A stretch of 64,000 bases of DNA from Ophiobolus disseminans (Eukaryota > Ascomycota > Dothideomycetes > Pleosporales > Phaeosphaeriaceae): positions 310,001 to 374,000 of the forward strand of contig MU006233.1 of the NCBI GenBank assembly GCA_010093685.1, in the 5' to 3' direction. Both the position numbers and the translations under genes were made by a program. The notes under the pieces are model-generated. The model made no database searches, was not told where the DNA came from, and saw only the letters and a list, made by a program, of their open reading frames with translations. This document shows positions 24,711-35,911 of the stretch, one piece after another. The stretch's first letter is position 1. Each line of letters starts with the position of its first letter.

Positions 24711-25012
24711 ATAAAGAGGAAGGGGCTAGAGAGGTTACTAGCGCTGCCAAATCCTTCTCAGGTGGGGAAACGTTTATGGTCACGCGTTGAACCCTTTCAC
24801 TCATATTTCGCACTAAGAGAATATCATGTCGAATCAATGATCTCATGCATATCGAAGCGTGTCGTGTTTAACTTTATGAAGCATTCGTCTGCTTACTGAT
24901 CACTGTATTTTCTCATATTCCCGCTTAACCAGTTTGGCACACCTGTCGCTCGTTGGTGCAAGACACATGCGAAGGATGAATACACTCAGTCGCCATCATT
25001 CCTTCTTTTTTG

Positions 25013-26217
25013 CTATGTAACCTCCACATCCAAAGCCCTGCGAAGAAAAATGAGGCCAACGCTCTTGTGCTCGGAGACATCCTGAAGTGCGTACCGACTC
25101 AATGGAGCATTTCGCAACGCGAAAAGTTCGATTGTGCAAGGACATCCCCGAGTTTTTTGTGTACCGGATTTGGGTATATGATCCAAATACAAGTCCTCGG
25201 CAGCCTCAAGTATCCCAGCAGGCATGACGTTCATCAAAACCTGAATAACTTCAAGATCTGGAAGCTGCGCAAATTTCCAGATGTCTGATACATAAGGAGC
25301 GGTGCGGAGATTGTCAAGGTGTGCAGGTGACGGAAGCCTTCAAATGTCGTCAAGACGAAGCGTGATACGAACCGACGTGGGAGTTCCTCGTATTGCCTCA
25401 CCTCTATGACGCGGAATGTGTCTCTCAGTCTGCCCAACGTCTCGTTTTCGACGTGCCACGCAGGAGAGTTCCGAATAAACAACCCTCGTAGACAAGAGAT
25501 GGTATTGATGAATGTGTTGGTGACGGAAAGCTCTTTAAGGTTGTTGGCAAGTGAGAATAGACGGTTCGTAAGTGCGCTATTGAAGGAGGTATCTTGGGCC
25601 AGGTTCTGTAAATTTTGTGTGCGTTCTTCGTTGCTGTGCGACGAGTACACTACGCTTTCGACAACCGCGCGATGATCGGTTGTATCGACTGTAAATTTCC
25701 CCCTTGAAGCTTTCCCCTTGACCCGAGGTTTCTCGAGAGCCATGAGCGTAAGCTTGGTTACTTTTCTGGAATGTTTGGGATTGTTCAACAACATATCGAT
25801 TACTTTCTACAAGTTATGAGGCAACACCACTGGAGCCCTCATCAGAACCTCTTTGGCAGCGTAGCGGAATTTTCGATTAGCGAGCGAGAGGTTGTAGAGA
25901 TCGCGATGCCGATTGGCGGTGTCGAGGTACCATGCAACCTTAAGCAGTAGCTCCTGTGGTAGATCCAAAATGTTCACTTCAGCAGGAGCTGTTGGCGCAA
26001 GTATAGACATAACATAGCCTTCCAAGGTGCTCAACGAGAGTCCCAGACCTCGCAAAGGCCAAATCAGGGCACTATTGGTACCTGTACCGAAGCCAGTTGC
26101 CGTACGAAATGTCGTTTCGCTCGGATGGATTGTCATTGTGCTCGAGTGATAGTTGAGAGGACTTTGCAGTGCAGGTGATCGCCGAGGTTTTATGAGAGTT
26201 GGTCTACAGATCAGCAT
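25013..26217 (-). pseudogene. F-box protein pseudogene 2
   Basis: Starts at about 26217. The F-box ILDLPQELLLKVAWYLD...LYNLSLANRKFRYAAKEVLM is near residue 90. After APVVLPHNL comes TAG (25809-25807), then KVIDMLLNN in the same frame. Paralogues have IWKLVDTL or IWKLMRTL here, so the stop sits exactly where a Trp (TGG) is expected: a G-to-A, or opposite-strand CpA-to-TpA, change. The body continues to FEGFRHLHTLTISAPLL. The frame then breaks near 25290-25240, where LPDLEVIQVLMNVMPAGI lies in another frame, and ends at 25013. The segment between those blocks is shorter than in intact copies. It is not translatable as one protein. Confidence 0.75.
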
Positions 26218-26381
26218 CCAAGGTTAACTTGTTTGAGTCACTATCACTTCTGCATGAAAGGTTCAGTAGCAGGGCTCCGGTTATCCTGCTTGCTTGTCTT
26301 GTATTAAATCCAAAGACCTCCCTATCGTCACCACTAGTGACAGCAACTCTCTGCACCAATAACCTCCAACACTAAACTCAA

Positions 26382-27575
26382 TTGAGCCACAAGATAGAAC
26401 ACTCCGTCCTCGACTTGCCTGAAGGCCTGCTTCTGAAGATCACGCTCAGTGTGGATGTCGAAGACATGCGCAATCTCGCGTCTGCGCACCGCCGCTTTCG
26501 CGCCATCGCCAAGGAGGGACTAATCTGTAAAGCGAGCACATCGCCTCTCCAGATCTTCGAGCTCGTGGAGACGCTTCAAAGAAACCCTACTCTTGTGCAC
26601 CGAATGACGCACCTCCGATTTGCCCCGCTTACCGAAGAGATACACGACAAGATGCACGACGCAGCGACAATGTACCGCGAAAGACTGGGCAACGATGTCT
26701 ACACGGCCTATTGCGATATCGTTGAGAAGGCATACCCGCGCCCGGATAATGAAGCATGGAAACGAGCCATAAAGGAAGTCGGGGACTTCTACTCCATCGG
26801 ACTGTCCTTACTTATCGCGCAAAGCAGCGGGCTTACCGCGCTCACGCTTGGCACTAATATGCTTGATAGCATGCCTCTCGTGAAGCGGCTCTTCCGCTGC
26901 GAAGATAAGATCCCGGCGGCGCCTTGGGTCTTCCAAGTGCGGTCGATACTCCGTGCACGCCTCAAAAGCATCACCGTCTATGAAGATCACGATAAGCTGG
27001 TTGGCTATGAATACTCTGAGACCAGTCTTGACCTTCAGGACTTTGCGTATGTCGAGGAACTTACCATCCCTTAGGTCTGGCTTCACACCGACCGGAGGCT
27101 TACCTACGCCACACTGCCCAGGAGTCTCCGGAGTCTGACCATCACCTACAACGCAGTATTCAGTCTCAAGCCGCTGGTGGGAGTACCCGGGATTTGGATC
27201 ACCAAGCTCCTAGCGAACAGAGGTTCGTTACGTAGCCTCAAGGTCGTAGACCTACGACTCCAAACGAGCCTATGGTCCACAGCTTTAAAGTTGCTCGGGA
27301 AAGCTGCGGGAGACTTCCTAAGTGCAATTCAGAATTGGCAAAAGAACTCCGATGTGGAGGTACGGACGACGTTCGGAAACCTGACAGTAGCGAACACGTG
27401 TCGTGGTAGTGAGAACGAAGTGACAACAGAGTACACTCGAGGCAACCTTCCCGATGCTGTCATCTATTTGATACGCTGTATAATTCGAACGGAGAGGAAT
27501 CCATTTGTGACGTATGCGTTAGGTTACCCTCTCCCCCTTCTTCACAGAGAAGGACCAACCTTAAAAGGTACCTAG
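26382..27575 (+). pseudogene. F-box protein pseudogene 3 (single stop)
   Basis: One continuous frame from 26382 to 27575 interrupted only by TAG at 27072-27074. The F-box VLDLPEGLLLKITLSVDVED...RFRAIAKEGLICKA is at the N-terminus. The body has LTALTLGTNMLDSMPLVKRL and LQDFAYVEELTIP, then the stop, then VWLHTDRRLTYATLPRSL and a good C-terminus. The stop fits CAG to TAG (C-to-T at CpA). There is no ATG at the natural start: the frame opens at TTG, so the start may also be lost. Without the stop the product would be about 396 residues, the usual size here. It is the least damaged of the broken copies. Confidence 0.75.
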
Positions 27576-27886
27576 GTGTTTATAATGATACGTGGTAGCT
27601 TGATGGAGTGAGACATTAGCATTTGAATAGCAATATGACGTAATAAACCCAGCGTTGATCGCTTGTTGTTTGTAATTGGTCGTGGGTGGAGGGGTTTAGC
27701 GTGTTATTGCAAACGCGCTGCTAGCCTGTTGCTGAGCTTCCAGCCTTCGGATATTCCTGATTTCCTGCCCACACCACTTCTCCACCAAATTTAACAGTTT
27801 AAGAAGATCTTCGATCTGATCGTCAGTAATCCCGTTCGCTACATGGTATCAACGCTCACTACCTCATTTAGATCATACCTGCAACC
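27576..27886. other. Short spacer between F-box pseudogenes 3 and 4
   Basis: About 310 bp with no ORF of note and no repeat seen. Confidence 0.5.
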
Positions 27887-29090
27887 ATGCTGCTTGATGC
27901 TCCTAATGAACTGCTTCTCAACATAGCTCTACGCGTTGACGTTGACGGGCTACTACGATTGTCGCTATCATGCCGCCTTCTTCAACCCATTGCGCAGGAA
28001 TCTCTCATCCGTACTGCTGTCTTGTCGCCTCAGAAAATATGGAAGCTTGTCGATACCTTGGATACATGCTCTCATCTTCGCGAAGCGTTGACACACCTTC
28101 GCCTTGGACCCATGAATCGAGAGACGCACGACGCCATGAAGGAGTACGCCATGCTAAGGTGTGCCGTTTTATCATACGAGCAGAGTGGCAGGTATATCCA
28201 GCTTCTTGACGCAGCACACCCAGGCTGGTGCCTCCCATCCGCGAGCTCGACTTCTGCCGAAGTCGATTTCACATCGAGTGGCCTAGCGGTGCTGTTTTCT
28301 CTTGCGACAGGTCTCAAAGCGTTGACGCTTGGCAAAAACTCAGTCGACAGTAATCCGCTCATGAGAAGCATATTAGGCAACACAATCGAACCTGACAACG
28401 ACATTGAGCGGATGTATAGCTCCGTTCGATGTGCGCTCTCGCATCGACTGGGGAAACTCAGCATGACTGAGGAAAATAGCCTTCAATATAGACCAGGTTC
28501 GGTGTTCCCGACAAACATGTACCAAAAGACGCCTGCCGACCTTCTCGGTGTCGCATTCCACAAGGTCCAGCGAGTGACGGCACCCCATCGGCAGTTTGTC
28601 AGCAAGAAGAACCAAGGATGGTCCAACAATATTCGACCCAAAGCCAGTAAAAATTTTCCCCCACAGTCTCGTCTCTATACGCATTTTGTGTTCAGGGGAC
28701 CTAGAGTATGTTGATTACTTTTTTCTCGACGGTCTCATCAGCAGGGCAGACCATTTTTGTAGCCTCACAAAAGTGAGGGTGCAACTTGAATATAGTTTAT
28801 GGGCTACAGCACTCTCAATTTCCGAAGATGAATGCGAAGATGGATGCGAAAGTGAGTGGATCGCAATTCTCACGAAATGGACCCAAGCATCGATAGCTTT
28901 CGAGACATTTTTTGGCGACTTAACGTACTTCGACAGCGCCTACGGCAGTGTCAGTTCGATTGGCGTCACATACATGCCCGGGAACCTCCTTGAGGCGATG
29001 AAGCGCGTCTACGACGCATCGCTTGACGAGTTGTGCAAGAATCCGGTAATCAAGGCTGCAATGGGGTGGGCGGAGGGAAAGACCCACTGA
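27887..29090 (+). pseudogene. F-box protein pseudogene 4 (frameshift)
   Basis: Starts MLLDAPNELLLNIALRVDVD, then LRLSLSCRLLQPIAQESLIR and SPQKIWKLVDTLDT, the same F-box layout as its neighbours. The first frame carries LATGLKALTLGKNSVDSNPL and stays sensible to about QFVSKKNQG. Near 28615-28640 the homologous reading (IFDPKPVKIFPHSLVSIRIL) moves to another frame, which runs intact to 29090 and ends AAMGWAEGKTH. No good GT...AG pair explains the shift. Total size would be about 400 residues. It could be a true gene if a single base is wrong in the assembly. Confidence 0.7.
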
Positions 29091-29529
29091 GAGCGCCTCG
29101 TTAGATCGAGTGGAGGAAATTGCAGAAATCGAGTCATCACAAAGAGAGGATGGAGTTATGAGAGGACCTTGAATGAGAAAAGAGATCATGCATGCAAGGA
29201 ATATCAAAAGTTTGTGGTCTCTCACTTCCCTGGTCGGTTGACGGCGATCGATTATCATAAGCGGAGCTAGTGACGTCACTGGCCTCACACTCATCCAGCT
29301 CAACGCATCCGGGTCATCTCACACAACATCAACAGAGACCAAATAGTTCCCAGGAATGCATCAGAAAATTTGGCCTCATTCTCATAAATTCCATGCGCAA
29401 ACAGCGAAATTACAGCTTCACAAGCGCTATTCTTTGGGCTTCTCATGAGCATGTTACTCTCAATTCGAAAACTCCATATACCATATCAAGGTACTTATCA
29501 TTTGCGCCGTCATACAGCCCTCCGCAAAC
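29091..29529. other. Convergent spacer
   Basis: About 440 bp between two convergent F-box loci; no gene seen. Confidence 0.5.
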
Positions 29530-30849
29530 CTACGGCTCGAAAACCCGCCAGACATATCCCTTCCACCACACCACCACCTTGACGCCTGTCCTGCTCACCA
29601 ACTCCTGATACATGTACCAAAAAGTATATGCATGCCAATCATCCGGCCAATACAACTCAACACAGTTCAATGCCGTCTTCCGCGGTACAAAATCACCCAA
29701 GTAATTCCGCACCCAATTCACCGCACCGAACTCCGCCGGGCGAATGATGATTTTCTCAACGGCAGAAGGGATGGTGCAGTTCTCAATTGCAGTCGAACAT
29801 TCGAAGCCAAGTGTGCGAATGGTTGGGAGACAGGTAAGTAGCTTCTCGAGCTTCCATCGGAAGTTTCCTGCGAGGTGCATTTCGCCCTTGGCGCAGCGTA
29901 TCATCAAGATAGTAACGTTCGTGAAACTGCCCTTGGGAATGAATACGAGGGGGCTTGGGCCCGCGAAGTCAACAGTCAGATGTGTCAGGGCGTGCGCAGG
30001 ACCGATGCGCAAACCATTCAGTCCGGTAGATAGAGTGAGGGTCCGGATCTTGGTGGCAGCGAGGCCTTGGATAAGGCGGCTGACTTCGCGTGCATCGCCT
30101 GGTGATGGGAACAATTCCAGAACGTCAAATGGGGCGAGGATGGGCTTGGCGTTCAGGTCGAGTGTTTTGAGATTGGGCACGCTGGCAAGTGTGAGGCCGC
30201 ATGACATGGCTTCGGTGGGGGCACGCAGGTCCTCCATCCACTGCGTGCGCCCAGTAGGCGAGACTTTGATCTTATCGAGGATGTTGTGGAGCTTTTGAGT
30301 GCAGTCGCTGCATGCGCACGTGCTCGTCGCCGCTATTGGTATAGCCTTCGCCTTGTGGATCCTGACCAAAAGATGCTCGACAAAGGCCGCGAGGTCAGGG
30401 CGAGCGATAAGCGTGCGCAGAAACAACAGGAACGGAGACGTTGAAAGGCCTCCGAAGGTCCGTGGTTGGAAGAGCGCGACGGAGCGGTACAAGGTCTCTT
30501 GAGCCATGGGCGAGAAATGCTTACAGGTCAACGCGAGCGAAATGAGGTTCTTCACATCCCGAAAGTATAAGTTGCGGCGCTTCAACTTTTCTTGCTCCCA
30601 TTTGTCGAGTTCGGTGCCTACGGTAATGTAGCCATCATACTTCTTCAGGATATTCTCTTTAGGGGCTAGACATCCGGCGATCTGCAGGAGAAGTTCGTTT
30701 GGGAGCTTGAGGATAACTGCATTTTGCACAACTGTTGGCTTCGCCGGTCCCGGTGCTGGTGCTTCGGGTGGCGCTGCCACTTTTATTGGAGTTTGACCCA
30801 CCGGTTCTAGGACCGATATCGCTGTCTTAGACATGAGGCGTCCAAGCAT
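29530..30849 (-). CDS. F-box domain protein A (intact)
   Basis: Single exon, 439 residues. The N-terminal 40 residues are Pro/Ala-rich and disordered. The F-box follows: VILKLPNELLLQIAGCLAP, then after a charged insert NLISLALTCKHFSPMAQETL. The F-box would bind Skp1 in an SCF ubiquitin ligase. The rest is a leucine-rich substrate-binding type body without clear LRR or WD repeats. It includes a Cys cluster (STCACSDCTQK), LVFIPKGSFTNVTILMIRC, and a Trp-rich tail (VKVVVWWKGYVWRVFEP). The broken copy at 41527-42873 is its close paralogue: both share the Cys cluster, the QGLA-T-I-LT-LNGL block and the tail. The substrate is unknown. Confidence 0.85.
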   Translation of the reverse strand: MLGRLMSKTAISVLEPVGQTPIKVAAPPEAPAPGPAKPTVVQNAVILKLPNELLLQIAGCLAPKENILKKYDGYITVGTELDKWEQEKLKRRNLYFRDVKNLISLALTCKHFSPMAQETLYRSVALFQPRTFGGLSTSPFLLFLRTLIARPDLAAFVEHLLVRIHKAKAIPIAATSTCACSDCTQKLHNILDKIKVSPTGRTQWMEDLRAPTEAMSCGLTLASVPNLKTLDLNAKPILAPFDVLELFPSPGDAREVSRLIQGLAATKIRTLTLSTGLNGLRIGPAHALTHLTVDFAGPSPLVFIPKGSFTNVTILMIRCAKGEMHLAGNFRWKLEKLLTCLPTIRTLGFECSTAIENCTIPSAVEKIIIRPAEFGAVNWVRNYLGDFVPRKTALNCVELYWPDDWHAYTFWYMYQELVSRTGVKVVVWWKGYVWRVFEP

Positions 30850-31300
30850 TGAAGTTGGATCAAAAGTTGGGTCAGAGTTGGCGTGGACATCTTTGGTGAC
30901 CGGTAGTTGAGATTCTCGTGTTTTGATATGTAGAGTTGAGGTTTAATAGTGTGATGAATGATAAAAAGAGTGTAAGGGTAAGATGGAGAGAGATTTGAGT
31001 TATAGGTAAAGGGTTGAGTGTGTATAGTGATGCTTAGACGTGAGGTAAGAACATTAGAAGTATCGCGCCATTCATCTTCCTCACGATCTCACTCGCCCAT
31101 GACGAACAAGCTTGTTGCCTCACAACGCATTTTGAGTTTCACCTAAGATTTTTCTGAGTCGCTCGCGATGAATGCTCACAAAGGCGAGCAATACGCCAAA
31201 AGCCACATCTAGATACTAGCTGTCACGTGACTGTGTATAAGATTACGATGCTATTAGAATATTTCTACATTATAGGTATGAAGAGTTCAGATCTGATTCG
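30850..31300. other. Promoter region of F-box gene A
   Basis: Upstream of the start of F-box gene A and downstream of gene B. AT-richer than the genes; no motif recognised. Confidence 0.4.
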
Positions 31301-32542
31301 TCACTGGCGCATGATCGAGTCTCCATCTACATCCCATTCCGCCTCGAAGACATCAGATACAGGAATTGGAATGCCAAAAGGCCCTGTCGCTTTTGTCAAC
31401 ATCCTTCGTCTCGCGGTCTCAAAAGCAAAGCTCTCCTTCTTCAGGATCCATGGGCTGCCACCAAGTTCCCACGTTCTCGATTGCCATTCTGGGAAGAAGA
31501 CATACAGCCCCAATTCAGCGTCGCGGAACATCTGTTGTACGAAATCGACAGCATTCGGGTAGCGAAGGTAGCTGACAGAGTCTTTCATCGCTTGTAGATC
31601 CTCCATATAATACACCTCGACACGTCTCAGCTTCGGAAAGTGGCGACCTTTCTTAGCAGTGCACAGATTCGACAGAAACATCGGCGTGTACTCGGTCGCT
31701 TCGCTAATTTTCAGAACCTCAAGTGTGGGAGGGAAGAGTTCGCGAGGATCGGGAGGCGAGCGATACATGCGTGGGCACCACCAAAGCGCCTTCATGGTGA
31801 TGCCCACTTTTCTCAGACTCTGGAAGCCGCGGAAGTCAAAGATCGTCGCCGCACGTGATGAGAACCACAGCGAGGACATATCCGCGGGTACATCCAGGAC
31901 TTCTAGCTTTGGCAAGAGCGTTGCGAGTACGCTGTTGAGATATGTGTGGTGCCAGAGATGCGGCGAGGCGCCATTTATGTCGGGCGAAACCATGGATGCG
32001 AAGATTGGCATGTCCATCAGCCAGCAATCTCCCAGTATCAGCTCTCTCAAATTTGGCAGCGTACACAACAACACTCCAAATAACGCTGGGACCACATCTT
32101 CCGCCAGTGCATTGCTCCACCGCCTCTCGTTCCTCTTGTCATCCGCAAGGTGGGCGATTACTTCTTGACACTTCTCCACAAACTTCAGCTCCCACAGCGG
32201 AAAGGCAGGGCTTGAAACGGCTGTGTATTCGCGCTTCGGCATACCATTAGTGTCGCGTTGGATGCGGCCCTCGCTGGAGCTGTGGATTTCCAGCGTGCGG
32301 ATCTGAGGGAGCAGGTGGTCTCGGTGGCCGATTTCCCAGAGATATTTGTCGATGTGGGTAAGCTTGAAGCATGGCTCTTTCAACAGCCATTCTTGCGCGA
32401 TGGGGCGCCATCGCTTGGACACGAGCGCAAGGCTGGCGAGATCGCCGTTGCGGCTCAAATGTGTGAACTGTGCAGCTATGCAGAGCCACAACTCATCTGG
32501 GAGGTCATCTAGGGTGGGTCGGGATTTGGGAGGCCGGAACAT
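31301..32542 (-). CDS. F-box domain protein B (intact)
   Basis: Single exon, 413 residues. The F-box is right at the N-terminus: LDDLPDELWLCIAAQFTHLS and DLASLALVSKRWRPIAQEWL, close to the F-box consensus. The body has LPNLRELILGDCWLMDMPIF, FQSLRKVGITMKALWW and LFPPTLEVLKISEATEYTP, blocks also found in the pseudogenes around it. It probably acts as an SCF adaptor choosing substrates for ubiquitination. Same strand as genes A and C, forming a run of three intact copies. The nearest local relative by block order is the broken copy at 43507-44834. Confidence 0.85.
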   Translation of the reverse strand: MFRPPKSRPTLDDLPDELWLCIAAQFTHLSRNGDLASLALVSKRWRPIAQEWLLKEPCFKLTHIDKYLWEIGHRDHLLPQIRTLEIHSSSEGRIQRDTNGMPKREYTAVSSPAFPLWELKFVEKCQEVIAHLADDKRNERRWSNALAEDVVPALFGVLLCTLPNLRELILGDCWLMDMPIFASMVSPDINGASPHLWHHTYLNSVLATLLPKLEVLDVPADMSSLWFSSRAATIFDFRGFQSLRKVGITMKALWWCPRMYRSPPDPRELFPPTLEVLKISEATEYTPMFLSNLCTAKKGRHFPKLRRVEVYYMEDLQAMKDSVSYLRYPNAVDFVQQMFRDAELGLYVFFPEWQSRTWELGGSPWILKKESFAFETARRRMLTKATGPFGIPIPVSDVFEAEWDVDGDSIMRQ

Positions 32543-33110
32543 GGTTAGGCGAGGTGGGGCAGCTCAGTGAACCTGGGCAGGTGAAGGGGGACGTCAAGGA
32601 AGCGGCGATGGTTTAAGTAATTTAGCGGCGGTTGAAGCTGGAAGGTGTGGTAGCCTAGTGTAACCACTGGCGAACTTGATTGGCCAGAACGCACTGGAAC
32701 AAACGCCCAAATTGAGAGGATTGCAAACGCTCGCGGTGGTCCGAGAGCTGCAACACGAAGTCACGTGCAATGATCATTCACTCTTGCTAAACATTGCAAG
32801 TACTGTCATGGAGTGGATAATACGTTTCATGGTGTTGGCTGGCCTTTATGAAGCACAGGACTATCTACTTGCTCACACTCAACAAGCCCTGATGCTCTAG
32901 ATAACACCTGGGCACCTTCCCTTGTGCTTTCGTTGTTCGCACAGCAACAAGGGCGTATTGACTTTGATGTGGGCTGAATGTCCTCAGACCTGTTTTGTTG
33001 CACAAGCACAGACGGTGTGATCAAAGACCAATGCTGGCAACAGCACACATTGTGCAGCAAGTGATCAGTTCTCTCGCCAGTCAAATAACCTCTAGCTGCC
33101 ACTAGGCAGA
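32543..33110. other. Spacer between F-box genes B and C
   Basis: About 570 bp. Short frames on both strands show nothing recognisable. Confidence 0.5.
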
Positions 33111-35192
33111 TTATCTATCTGTCATCTCCACAATATGTGGCTGCATGTGGAACTTCCAGTCTACGAGGCTCCACATCCCACTATCGAAATCTACGCGCTT
33201 GCCGAGCCATGGTGTTGTATTACCGTTGAAGGACAGAGTGGGCTGGCTATCCTCACGGTCTTCCAACAAAACCTTCTTTGCTGCTCTCTTTGTAGCCTTC
33301 TTGGCAAGTTCTTTCTTGCTCAACAAGGCTAATGTTTTCTTGTGGATGTACTCGGCGTCCTCTATATCGATATCTTCGGTAGGGTCAATGACAATGGAAT
33401 TGAAGGACGTCGTGAAAGCCTTGCCACAGAACTCAACTGCCTGGGGAACCCTCGGGGTACTCGGCAGCACCGTTTGTGATCGAAAGCTGAACACGAAGTA
33501 ATTGAGGTCTAGAACAACATCCCGCCGTGTGCGCTTTGGCTTGACGTCGAGATGAGCCTTGGTATACACTTCCGTGTCCTCACGCTCCGTATTGTATTTG
33601 ATTTTCTGACTGCCTCGAAAGATGCCGATATCCTTCCACAGGTTGCCGTCGAACGTCGGGCTGTTGAGAAGGTCGAAATGAGTTAATAGATACTTGATGA
33701 AGAGCTTGTGTTCCGTATGTGATGATATTCGACGTCGAACCGCGACCATATTGAGCTCGGAGAACTGCTTGCGGGCTAATGTGACCAGACCGGCTTCACA
33801 CGGTGAGAGCAGGTACATGGGCTCAAGCTCACGACGCATGTCGGTGATCTTCTTTGACTTGTCGGTAATGAACGTGACCGTGATGCCCTTTCGCTCGAGC
33901 TCGGAGAGTATGCGGAGGTAGTCGAGTCGACCACGGTCTTCTTTGTAGCACTGTGTGATGCTAGAGCGTGCGCATAAGTCGAAGAAAAGGTCGATGTGCT
34001 TAAGATTCAACTTTTCCGCGGGGGTGTTGTTGATCTTCGCCAAAAGAGCAAAGGCTCGATCTGTGCAGGAGCGCAGCTGGAGCGATGTAAGTGATAGCGG
34101 TAAGACTTTGGCGGGGAGATCCATGGCTGTAGTGTTGAGACCGACGCTACCGTATACGTCGGTAACTATGTTGACTCGGACGTTCTCAATATCTTCGTCG
34201 TCTACACCCTGGAATATGATGCTGTCGGGAAGGCCTAGCACATCCATCCGTACGTTGAGGTGCTTAAGCTTGTTGAATCCCTTGAGAGTAATGACTTGTG
34301 TCCCGTAACGCTTCCATAACACATCGTTTGTGACCATAAGAACCTCGTGCTTCTTTGGACCAGACCACTTATTGAATGGTGGAATGGTAAGGGACCGAAG
34401 ATTATTCTGCATAATTTGAAGAGCAACCCCCTGAAAAGGTGTAAAGGGACGAAAGTTCGGGTTCGGGGTAGGTAGGGGTTCACTGAAGAAGCTTGTAGGC
34501 GTCTGCAGGGGGCTGCTGTCAAAGCGAAGGCCTGTGGGCAGTTGTAGCGTGAAGTCCTTGACGTTTGGACACAGTGACAAGAGAAGTGCCATTAAAAACT
34601 GATGTTTTGGGCTCCAAATCCAAACTCCCACACGCTTCGACTTTTGGAGATGATTCCAGGTAACCGTTCCATTGATGTTGAAAGGAATAGTGTTACGGAA
34701 TATCCTGCGTGCTTTTCGATTAAAGACAGTATCGTTGTAACACACGCATTGCTTTGTGTGCTCAGACATGAAGGCACCCAGATCGATACTGTTAATTTTG
34801 GACATCATGTCGGGATGACGAGCAAGCATCTCGATAGTCTGTTTGATGCGGTTTTTGGGAATCACAAGCTTCTTTACCATCGCCTCGCGGGTAATGCTTC
34901 GGAACCGTTTATCAACGAGAGCGAGATTAAGTATTGTCGCCTCGCCACATATCTCGGAAGCAATCTGCAGGAGTATCTCGTGTGGTAGGTCGTATAATCG
35001 GAGGCGCTGTTGATTGTTCATGAAAAGCCGTTCCTCGTTCTCGTTCTCGTTCTCATCTGTCGCCTCGCCATGCGCGCCCGAAGTGGTCGCCAATTTGCCA
35101 GTAACCAGCGAGAGTACAGCCACACTCCCAGCGATACTATTGCGGCGCTTCTTCTTGCGCCTTGATTCTAGAGGTGGTGATGAAGATACCAT
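33111..35192 (-). CDS. F-box domain protein C (intact, long)
   Basis: Single exon, 693 residues, much longer than the other family members here. A basic patch near the N-terminus (ESRRKKKRRNS) could be a nuclear signal. An ENENENEE run follows, encoded by a short hexanucleotide repeat near 35035. The F-box is at about 60-110: RLYDLPHEILLQIASEICGE, then ILNLALVDKRFRSITREAM. The long C-terminal part has a lysine-rich segment (KKELAKKATKRAAKKVLL) near residue 640 and ends in a Trp-containing block. The likely role is an SCF substrate adaptor, perhaps nuclear; this is inference. No stop or frameshift was found over 2 kb, which suggests purifying selection. Confidence 0.85.
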   Translation of the reverse strand: MVSSSPPLESRRKKKRRNSIAGSVAVLSLVTGKLATTSGAHGEATDENENENEERLFMNNQQRLRLYDLPHEILLQIASEICGEATILNLALVDKRFRSITREAMVKKLVIPKNRIKQTIEMLARHPDMMSKINSIDLGAFMSEHTKQCVCYNDTVFNRKARRIFRNTIPFNINGTVTWNHLQKSKRVGVWIWSPKHQFLMALLLSLCPNVKDFTLQLPTGLRFDSSPLQTPTSFFSEPLPTPNPNFRPFTPFQGVALQIMQNNLRSLTIPPFNKWSGPKKHEVLMVTNDVLWKRYGTQVITLKGFNKLKHLNVRMDVLGLPDSIIFQGVDDEDIENVRVNIVTDVYGSVGLNTTAMDLPAKVLPLSLTSLQLRSCTDRAFALLAKINNTPAEKLNLKHIDLFFDLCARSSITQCYKEDRGRLDYLRILSELERKGITVTFITDKSKKITDMRRELEPMYLLSPCEAGLVTLARKQFSELNMVAVRRRISSHTEHKLFIKYLLTHFDLLNSPTFDGNLWKDIGIFRGSQKIKYNTEREDTEVYTKAHLDVKPKRTRRDVVLDLNYFVFSFRSQTVLPSTPRVPQAVEFCGKAFTTSFNSIVIDPTEDIDIEDAEYIHKKTLALLSKKELAKKATKRAAKKVLLEDREDSQPTLSFNGNTTPWLGKRVDFDSGMWSLVDWKFHMQPHIVEMTDR

Positions 35193-35911
35193 CGTCGACA
35201 GTGGCTCCTGAATATCGTCCTAAGGAAACTAGGCTCGTGTTAGAATCCTATTACTGCAGCGACTACCTTCAGAACACACTGAGGGTGTAGTGTGAACAAG
35301 GAAAGTGGCCTTACTTTTGCTGTTCGTGGAGAGTCGCGAGCTGAGCTAGCGGGCCTTGGCGCACTGATCGAGTGAAACACCGGTTGGTTGAGAGACCCGC
35401 GGGTAGAAAGATCTGTTGATGTGAGCAGCTGTGGGTAGCGTGAGACTGCTGGTGGGAGTAGAGTTGAACTGACTTTAAGAGAGGTGGGGGCGGAACCAGT
35501 GACGGGAAGTTTCGTCGCGAGGCTGCAGGTGCCCGCGGTACACCAGACCACAGGATCACGCGTTACGAACTGCGTGCTACCCAGTACTTTCAGATATTCA
35601 CACCTAGCTGGACGTACCCGACAACACCTCAGCAATAGCATTCATGGGCGACGATGAGAGGCGCACTGTCAAACACAAACATGTGGAAACACAGCGAATC
35701 ACGTCCAAAAGGCGGGCCTATGCCAAGCCCCCTAGATTAGGCTGCAAGACACAACCGTGGTCTCCATAACCGTGGTCTCAGTTGATACAGAACCTCAGAA
35801 AACGGGTCGATAATTCGACTACCCAATCATGCATGCAGCAGCGCAACGAAATGCCCGTAAAAGACATGCTATACAAATAGCAACTTCGGGCCGCGACTTC
35901 CACTATTCCAG
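35193..35911. other. Spacer, 720 bp
   Basis: Region upstream of F-box gene C and downstream of the P450. Frames on the minus strand (35240-35641) are open but of random composition. Nothing recognised. Confidence 0.5.

Noticed and set aside
35240..35641. 133-residue minus-strand ORF upstream of F-box gene C
   Set aside because: Ser/Thr/Pro-biased random frame, no conserved pattern.
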